Made by a program: the position numbers and the translations under genes. Shown here piece after piece: positions 58,130 through 64,000 of a stretch of 64,000 nucleotides of DNA. The stretch comes from an uncultured Kiritimatiellota bacterium (GTDB lineage: Bacteria; Verrucomicrobiota; Kiritimatiellia; RFP12; DVOR01). Positions within the stretch are counted from its first letter, which is position 1; every line of letters begins with the position of its first letter. Location: positions 124,001-188,000 of the forward strand of contig CALXOF010000002.1 in assembly GCA_944389945.1 (NCBI GenBank), given 5' to 3'. The notes under the pieces were generated by a model. That model saw nothing but the letters and a program-made list of their open reading frames with translations, did no database searches and was not told the DNA's origin.

Positions 58130-59202
58130 CGGGCCTCCTGTTCGACCAAGCGGAGAAGCTCAGCGATGGCATCCGGGGGCGGCAAGGTGGCCAGGTGCTC
58201 GCCGTGGCGGTAAAGGGCGAAGACGTCACGGCCGCCGCAGAGGGCAAGATCGGCTTCGCGGGCCTCGCCAGGGCCGTTGACGACGCACCCCATGACGGCG
58301 ACGTGGAGGCGCTTGGCGTCTGGGTGTGCGCGATAGAAGGCCTCAAGGGCATCGGAGACGCGCTCGGCGGCAGCCTGAAGGTTGACCTGCGTGCGGCCGC
58401 AGGTGGGGCAACTGGTGACCCAGGCGCCGGGGGCGCGGAGTCCGCAAGCGCGGAGCAACTCAACACCAACGCGCACCTCTTGTTCGATGGGCGCGGTGAG
58501 GGAGATACGGATGGTGTCACCGATACCATCCTCCAAGAGGCGCGAGAGGGCGACGCAACTGGTAACGGTGCCGCGCAGGGCGGTGCCGGCCTCAGTGAGG
58601 CCCAGGTGGAGGGGATAGGGCACGCGGTCGGCCAAGAGGCGATAGGCGGCGATGGTGCGGGGGATGTCGGAGGCCTTGACGGAGATGGCAATCTCGTGGT
58701 AGTCCAATTCCTCGAGCAGGCGGACGTGGCCGAGGGCGCTCTCGACAAGAGCTTCCGGAGTGGCAGAACCGTATTTGGCAACGAGCCCCTTCTCAAGAGA
58801 ACCGCCGTTCACGCCGATACGAATAGGCGTAAGGCGGGGACGAGCGGCCTCGACGACGGCACGGACGCGGTCAGGGCCGCCAATGTTGCCGGGGTTGATA
58901 CGCAGGGCGGCGACGCCGGCCTCGATGGCGGCGAGAGCCAGACGATAGTCGAAGTGGATGTCGGCGACAAGCGGCAAGGGGCTCTGGGCAACGAGCTCGG
59001 GCAGGGCCTCGGCGGCGGCCTGGTCGGGGACGGCCACGCGGAAGATGTCACACCCAAGGTCGTCGGCACGGCGGATTTGAGCGAGGACGGCGGGGACGTC
59101 GGTGGTAGGGACGTTTGCCATCGTCTGAACAGAGACGGGGGCGCCACCGCCAACCTGCACGGGACCGACATGAATAGGACGAGTCTGGGTACGAAGGGTC
59201 AT
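58126..59202 (-). CDS. ispG: 4-hydroxy-3-methylbut-2-enyl diphosphate synthase
   Basis: It reduces MEcPP to HMBPP in the non-mevalonate pathway using a [4Fe-4S] cluster. The 358-residue enzyme shows VGGGAPVSVQTMANVPTTD at the start, RINPGNIG, GVNGGSLE, and the cluster region SCPTCGRTQ followed by VMGCVVNGPGEA (third Cys). It is of the short bacterial type. It lies between rseP and the GT2 gene, and complements ispD at 11855. Confidence 0.95.
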   Translation of the reverse strand: MTLRTQTRPIHVGPVQVGGGAPVSVQTMANVPTTDVPAVLAQIRRADDLGCDIFRVAVPDQAAAEALPELVAQSPLPLVADIHFDYRLALAAIEAGVAALRINPGNIGGPDRVRAVVEAARPRLTPIRIGVNGGSLEKGLVAKYGSATPEALVESALGHVRLLEELDYHEIAISVKASDIPRTIAAYRLLADRVPYPLHLGLTEAGTALRGTVTSCVALSRLLEDGIGDTIRISLTAPIEQEVRVGVELLRACGLRAPGAWVTSCPTCGRTQVNLQAAAERVSDALEAFYRAHPDAKRLHVAVMGCVVNGPGEAREADLALCGGRDVFALYRHGEHLATLPPPDAIAELLRLVEQEAR

Positions 59203-59213
59203 GGCAGATCTCC

Positions 59214-60869
59214 TCAGAAAATAAGACGCATGGAATCGCGGTAGATGAAAACCGCGAAGAGAAGCAGGAAGAGGACGACAAAGACGTTCGTCACCACCGC
59301 GATGAAGCGGGCGGAGGGCTCTTTGCGGCGCACGATGGCATAGAGTGCGAAAAGAATGTGGCCACCGTCAAGGACGGGGATGGGCAGGAGGTTGAGAAGG
59401 GCCAAGTTCACGCAGATGAGGCGGAGGAAGCCCAGGCAGACCCAGAGACCGTTCTGAATGACTTGCACGAAGATACTAAAGATCATAATGGGGCCGCCGA
59501 GACCGGAGGCGGCGCGTTTGGCCTCACCCTCGCTCTTGGGGAGCGTAAGAGCCTTGAGCACGCGCACCACGCTCATGGCGTCGCTGTTGAGCTGGGCCAA
59601 CACGCCGCGTTCGGCCATCCACTGCATGTGGCCGCTGATATAGGGACTGATGGCGATACCGATAGAGGGAGGAACGGCAGGGGTCAAGGTGAGCGTACGG
59701 GAGGCGCCACCATCCACGGGCTGGAAGGTGAGAGTGACGGGGACCTCCGGTTGCTCACGCTGGGTGAGGATCTTGATGTTCGTGAAGGGTTGCCCATTGA
59801 CCGTGAGGACTTGGTCACCGGGTTTCATGCCGGCGAGGGCGGCGGGAGAGCCGGGCACCACCCACTCCAAGCTATAAGCGTCCGCACTATCCGTCGCGGT
59901 TTGAGTGGCCGAGTCACGCAGACGGAAATTGAGTCCAAGAACGGGAGGTTGCGTGAAGTGCTCCGGGGCATCCGCAAGCGTGACCGGAGTGAGCGTAACG
60001 GAGCGAGGCGCCGCATCCTCGGGCTCTTCGATGTTGCGGACAGTGAGGGTGAGAGGCAAGGTGGGGTCGCGCCGCGCAAGCAGGAGATCCGGATGCTCCA
60101 AGAAGTTCATGCCATCGACGGAGAGGATGATGTCACCCTTGCGAAGGCCGGCCTGTTCAGCGGGAGAGCCGGGCGCCACATCGCCGATGCCGATATCCAA
60201 GGGGCCGGGATAGAGACCGCCAATGATGTAGACCTCTTCGCTCGGGTCAGGCTGGGTATCGAGCCGGGCCGAAAGCGTCAGCGTCTTCTCGCCGCGCTGT
60301 ACGGTGACATCGACGGTTGCGTCCTTGCCGCCATTAAGATAGCTTTCAACAATGAAGTCGCTCCAGGAGTGGACGGTGTTGCCATTGACGGAGAGGATGC
60401 GGTCGCCGGGGCGAAGGCCGGCCTGGTAGGCGGCGGAGTCGGGCTCGACCATGCCGATGGTGGTGGAGGCGCCGATAGCCTCGTCCGGGGCGAAGAAAAA
60501 GATGGCGACGGCGCAAACCGCGGCCAAGACAAGGTTGCCAAAGGGTCCAGCGAAGGCAACGATGATGCGTTTCCACGGCTGCGCGGGAGGGAGGGACTCA
60601 CCGTGGTCGCCCTGGATGCCCTTCATGGCCTCGGGGTCAAGCTGGGGCAGGGAGACATAGCCGCCGAAGGGGATGGCGGAGAACCGCCACTCGGTGCCGC
60701 GGAAGGTGCGCTTCCAGAGCGCTGGGCCGAAACCGATGGAAAAGACATCAGCCTTCATGCCCAGGAGGCGGGCGGCGAGGAAGTGACCGAATTCATGGAT
60801 GAAGACGGCGAAGCTGAAGAGGAAGAGGGCAAGGATAATGGAGAGCGGCCAAAGCAAATAAGGCGACAT
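59214..60869 (-). CDS. rseP: Site-2 membrane protease RseP with three PDZ-like segments
   Basis: A 551-residue intramembrane metalloprotease: zinc motif HEFGH (25-29) in helix 1 and the second ligand in LLPIPVLDGGH near the C-terminus, with four helices. Between them three PDZ-like signatures occur: QAGLRPGDRILSVNG, QAGLRKGDIILSVDG and LAGMKPGDQVLTVNG; most RseP proteins have one or two and about 450 residues, so this is a longer variant. It cleaves anti-sigma factors and leftover signal peptides. It begins 14 nt after the PHP gene. Confidence 0.93.
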   Translation of the reverse strand: MSPYLLWPLSIILALFLFSFAVFIHEFGHFLAARLLGMKADVFSIGFGPALWKRTFRGTEWRFSAIPFGGYVSLPQLDPEAMKGIQGDHGESLPPAQPWKRIIVAFAGPFGNLVLAAVCAVAIFFFAPDEAIGASTTIGMVEPDSAAYQAGLRPGDRILSVNGNTVHSWSDFIVESYLNGGKDATVDVTVQRGEKTLTLSARLDTQPDPSEEVYIIGGLYPGPLDIGIGDVAPGSPAEQAGLRKGDIILSVDGMNFLEHPDLLLARRDPTLPLTLTVRNIEEPEDAAPRSVTLTPVTLADAPEHFTQPPVLGLNFRLRDSATQTATDSADAYSLEWVVPGSPAALAGMKPGDQVLTVNGQPFTNIKILTQREQPEVPVTLTFQPVDGGASRTLTLTPAVPPSIGIAISPYISGHMQWMAERGVLAQLNSDAMSVVRVLKALTLPKSEGEAKRAASGLGGPIMIFSIFVQVIQNGLWVCLGFLRLICVNLALLNLLPIPVLDGGHILFALYAIVRRKEPSARFIAVVTNVFVVLFLLLFAVFIYRDSMRLIF

Positions 60870-60883
60870 GGGCGGGGTCTCGG

Positions 60884-61690
60884 TCAGGGTTCGAGGGATT
60901 CAAAGAAACGTTCGCGGCCCCGGAAGCGGGCAATCTCACGATAGCCGGCGCGGGCCAACAGGTCGTAGGCACGGGAGAAATTGGCGCAGACAAAGGCCGC
61001 ACGGTGAGCGTCGGCAGAGACGGTCACGGGAATCTCGCGATGAAAGCAGGCGCGGAGGATAGCGTCGCTGGGATAGCACTCGCGGCAGTCCTTGGCCCAC
61101 CCGGAGGTGTTCAGCTCCACCACCATATCCGCGGCCTTGACGGCGTCCAGCGCGTCGCGGATGACGGGCGTGAGGTCCTCGGAGGGATAGAAGGCGAACT
61201 TCTTGCAGAGGTCGATATGGCCGGCGATGTCGAAGAGGCGGCTCTCAGCCATGTCGCGCACGGCGAGCCAATAGCGGCGGTGGGTCTCGTTGACCTCCTC
61301 GGGCGAGAGACTCCCCCAGAAGGCGCGGTCGGTGTCGATGGACTGCTTGCCCACAAAGTGGACCGAGCCAATGGCGTAGTCCAGGCGCGGGTCCTTGGCG
61401 GGAGCCTCGTACCACGCGGCGGAGCCATCCAACCAGTCAAACTCCAGGCCCACACGAATTTCGATGGGCGCATGAGCCGTAACCTCGGCGATGTTCTCGA
61501 AGTAACGCTCATCGAGACGCGGTTGGAGCGCCCACTCGGGGGCAGTCTGCGCGCCGGGACCTTCGCGGTAATAGTGGTCGGAGAAACCGAGAATCTCAAT
61601 ACCCTGGGCTACGGCCTGGCGCATGAAGTCCGCCGGCGTGTCCGCGCCATCGCTGAAGACGGTGTGATTGTGATAAGACGCGCGCTTCAT
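60884..61690 (-). CDS. PHP-domain phosphatase, histidinol-phosphatase-like
   Basis: A 268-residue cytoplasmic protein with the PHP metal motifs YHNHTVFSDG (6-15, HxH), FSDHYY, VGLEFDWLDG, HFVG, HIDLCKKF and the C-terminal SADAHRA. The order fits HisJ-type histidinol phosphatase; general phosphoesterase activity is also possible because no other his gene is near. ATGA overlap with the rnr stop. Confidence 0.85.
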   Translation of the reverse strand: MKRASYHNHTVFSDGADTPADFMRQAVAQGIEILGFSDHYYREGPGAQTAPEWALQPRLDERYFENIAEVTAHAPIEIRVGLEFDWLDGSAAWYEAPAKDPRLDYAIGSVHFVGKQSIDTDRAFWGSLSPEEVNETHRRYWLAVRDMAESRLFDIAGHIDLCKKFAFYPSEDLTPVIRDALDAVKAADMVVELNTSGWAKDCRECYPSDAILRACFHREIPVTVSADAHRAAFVCANFSRAYDLLARAGYREIARFRGRERFFESLEP

Positions 61691-63972
61691 GCTTTGCCCT
61701 TGCCTTTTTTGCCCTTCTTGGCGGGCGGTTTGGGTTTCGCGGCCTTGGGCTTCGCAGGTTTAGGCTGCTTGGGGAGGCGCGGCTTGCGCCCACGCTCCTT
61801 GGCGATGGCCGCGAGACGCGTCTCTTCGGCGTGACGGCCGCCGTTCCAACGGTCCACCGCGCTGCCCTGCACGTAGCCGAAGTCGAGCCGCCGTGCGGGG
61901 AAGTCCACCCGCGTGACGAAGACTCGCAGGCTGACGCCGGCCTTAATGACCAGCTTGCCCGCGCTGAGGCTCTCCGAGGCGGGATTGAAGACCACATATT
62001 GCTTGGAGATGCCCGCGACATGGACCAGACCGGAGACCTGCAAGTCGATGACGTCCACAAAAAAGCCAAAGGGCTTGACGGCCACGACGACGGCCTCGTA
62101 GTCCTGTGGTTTGCGAGCGTCGAGCTGCTCTTGCAGGAAGCGGTACTTCTTGATTTCGGTGAGGGCGCGCTCGGCTTCGTCCGCGAGTTGTTCGCGTTCG
62201 GTGGCACGGGCCGCGGCGCGGTCTAGCCACCCCTGATCGAGACGACCCCGGCGGCCCGTCCCGGCAAGATACTCCGCCAACTGACGGTGCAGCACTAGGT
62301 CGGGATAACGGCGGATAGGCGAGGTGAAGTGCGAATAATAGGTCAGGGCCAGACCGAAGTGCCCATGCTGTTTCGCGGAGTAGAGCGCGCGCTTGAGCGA
62401 CCGCAACACCAACGTGTGGATGTGGTAACGCAACGGATGGTCGGCGGTGTCGCGCAGGAGGGCGGCGAGTTCCTTCGGCTCACGCAGGTTGCGCGGCCGG
62501 ATGCCCAACTTGCGGAGCTCCACCTCCAGCTTGGAAATCTTCTCGTCGTCCGGCGCCTCGTGCAGACGGTTGAGGATGGCCACCTGGTGCGTCAGCAACT
62601 CGCGGGCCACGGCCTCGTTGGCCGCCACCATGCAACATTCGATGAGCTGGTGCGACTCGTCGTTCGAGGCCGCATGGATGCCCACCATCCGCCCCTCTTT
62701 GTCCAACTCAATCTCCACCTCTTGTGAGGCCATCTCCAGAGCGGCGTTACGCTCGCGAATCTTCTTCAGCTGACGCGTCAGCTCCAGGGTCTCGCGAAGC
62801 ATCGGCTGGGTGCGCGGGTCGAGCGGCCCGCAAGCGATCTCCGTGGGACGCCCCTCCAAGAGCGCAATCGCCTCTTCATAGGCCAGACGCTGCTTCGAGC
62901 GAATGATGCTCTTGGCGAAGCGCACGTCCACCGCCCGCGCCTGCTTGTCGTAGGTGATGAAGACCGAGAAGGTCAGACGGTCCTCGCCCGGCATCAGCGA
63001 GCAGACACTGTTGGAAAGCTGCTCGGGGAGCATCGGCACCACTTTGTCGATAAGGTAGATGCTCGTGCCGCGCTTGTACGCCTCGCGGTCCAGCGCGCTC
63101 CCGGGCCGGACAAAGTGACTCACGTCCGCGATGTGCACGCCCAACACGCGGCGCCCTTGGTCGTCGTGCTCCAGACTGATGGCGTCGTCGAAGTCACGCG
63201 CGGTCGCCGGGTCGATGGTCAGGATGAAACGGTCGCGCAGGTCCAGGCGCTCGCCGGGCTCGTGCAGGAGCGTCGCCACCTGCTCGGCCTCGGCCACCAC
63301 CTCGCGCGGGAATTCCTCCGGCAGTTCATACTGCCGCATGATGGCCACCGTGTCCAAAGACGGCTTGTCCTCCGGTCCGATGACCTCCAGAATCTCCGCC
63401 TCCAGGCGTTCGTCACGGCCTTCGCCGTTGCGGCGCATCCGCACCACCACGCGGTCACCGGGACGCGCGCCCTTGGTGTCGCCCACCACCGTGAAGTCGC
63501 TCCGATAGATGGGGTTCAACGGCGAAATGGAGAGTCCCCCGCCGCCCACGCGGCGCACCGTTCCCACCACGTCGCGCACGGCTTCTTCGTCGATGGAGCG
63601 GATCACGCCCACCGGGTCCGAACGGTCACCGGGTCGATACGCCACCGTCACGCGGTCGCCTTGAATGGCCCGACCCACGTCGCGGCTTTCCACAAAAACC
63701 TGCTTGCCCGTCTCTTCGTCCGTCACGATGGCCGCGCCGCTGCGCGTCAAGCGCACCGTGCCCGACATCGTTCCCGAGCCGGCTCCCGCGCGGTAATGGC
63801 CGCGCCGCTTCTCCACCAACTCCCCGCTGCGCACCATCTCGCGCAACAGTTGCGGCAGACGCTTCGCCGCCTTTCCACGCAGACCCAGCGTCTTGATGAT
63901 CTCAGGCGCGCCGAAGACCTTCTCCGGCTCACTCTGAAACAAATACCTGATTGCTTGTTCTTCAATATCCAT
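61687..63972 (-). CDS. rnr: Ribonuclease R
   Basis: A 3'-5' exoribonuclease of 761 residues: N-terminal winged helix (about 1-60), cold-shock domains, the RNB catalytic domain with TIDPATARDFDDAISLE (the Asp cluster), VSHFVRPGSALDREA, SYYSHFTSPIRRYPDLVLHR, an S1 domain (about 640-720) and a tail of Lys repeats (KKGKKGKGKA). It degrades structured RNA and works in trans-translation decay with SmpB. The ATG at 63972 heads the operon; upstream sequence is nearly outside the window. Confidence 0.95.
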   Translation of the reverse strand: MDIEEQAIRYLFQSEPEKVFGAPEIIKTLGLRGKAAKRLPQLLREMVRSGELVEKRRGHYRAGAGSGTMSGTVRLTRSGAAIVTDEETGKQVFVESRDVGRAIQGDRVTVAYRPGDRSDPVGVIRSIDEEAVRDVVGTVRRVGGGGLSISPLNPIYRSDFTVVGDTKGARPGDRVVVRMRRNGEGRDERLEAEILEVIGPEDKPSLDTVAIMRQYELPEEFPREVVAEAEQVATLLHEPGERLDLRDRFILTIDPATARDFDDAISLEHDDQGRRVLGVHIADVSHFVRPGSALDREAYKRGTSIYLIDKVVPMLPEQLSNSVCSLMPGEDRLTFSVFITYDKQARAVDVRFAKSIIRSKQRLAYEEAIALLEGRPTEIACGPLDPRTQPMLRETLELTRQLKKIRERNAALEMASQEVEIELDKEGRMVGIHAASNDESHQLIECCMVAANEAVARELLTHQVAILNRLHEAPDDEKISKLEVELRKLGIRPRNLREPKELAALLRDTADHPLRYHIHTLVLRSLKRALYSAKQHGHFGLALTYYSHFTSPIRRYPDLVLHRQLAEYLAGTGRRGRLDQGWLDRAAARATEREQLADEAERALTEIKKYRFLQEQLDARKPQDYEAVVVAVKPFGFFVDVIDLQVSGLVHVAGISKQYVVFNPASESLSAGKLVIKAGVSLRVFVTRVDFPARRLDFGYVQGSAVDRWNGGRHAEETRLAAIAKERGRKPRLPKQPKPAKPKAAKPKPPAKKGKKGKGKA

Positions 63973-64000
63973 GGTGCACTATTTTACCACACTTCCCCCA

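Overview
The window is about 64 kb of a GC-rich, gene-dense bacterial chromosome. The best taxonomic clue is a 51-residue basic protein at 27851-28006, which resembles the small basic protein family I know from Verrucomicrobia, Chlamydiae and Lentisphaerae. Together with a eukaryote-type glycogen branching enzyme, an anaerobic sulfatase-maturing radical SAM enzyme and a flavodoxin/DUF3793 pair, this suggests an anaerobic, probably host-associated member of the PVC group, for example Kiritimatiellota or Lentisphaerota. The phylum is inference. No rRNA, tRNA, CRISPR array or complete insertion sequence was seen.

Layout. 1-7000: end of a TrmJ-like methyltransferase, then a minus-strand block with a metal permease, a MurC-like ligase, flavodoxin plus DUF3793, a sulfatase maturase, and nifU-like/tsaE/nadA. 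7300-14300: a plus-strand run with glycogen synthase, branching enzyme, ybjQ, ispD, a phosphoesterase, a TadE-like protein and a VOC protein. 14500-21600: an LRR protein, a GT2 enzyme, a single frame joining FtsH to cytidylate kinase, purN, and an rtcB gene interrupted by an in-frame TAG. 22000-32500: accessory region with an AT-rich giant helicase-nuclease, the PVC small basic protein, a LysR/acetyltransferase/hydrolase locus, a NERD protein and an aldo/keto reductase. 32800-46000: tyrS, a lipoprotein, secG-rpoZ-smpB-tatA, a YfhO-like membrane protein, three BamE-like lipoproteins, hrpB, purD-purE and an amidase. 46700-49600: unknown and nuclease-like genes of falling GC. 49900-57000: rpmH-rnpA-yidD-yidC, guaB, an oligopeptide-type ATPase, a GxxExxY gene inside inverted repeats, and alr. 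57400-64000: a minus-strand operon rnr, PHP phosphatase, rseP, ispG and a GT2 enzyme.

Four patterns cut across the genes. (1) Eight intergenic arrays of short TATA-centred palindromes (type ACCACTATAGTGGT), each of 2-5 units at 22-24 bp period (often exactly 23), with outward end motifs like GGGTCTCAGAAAG. (2) A recurrent promoter with TTGCAA-like -35, 16-18 bp spacer and an extended -10 of the form TGCTATNNT; in five or six genes the -10 lies only 6-7 nt before the ATG, predicting leaderless mRNAs. (3) About 60 recognised genes end in TAA or TGA and none in TAG, while rtcB carries one in-frame TAG. (4) AT-rich islands mark probable acquired genes (helicase-nuclease, NERD protein, 48591-49607).
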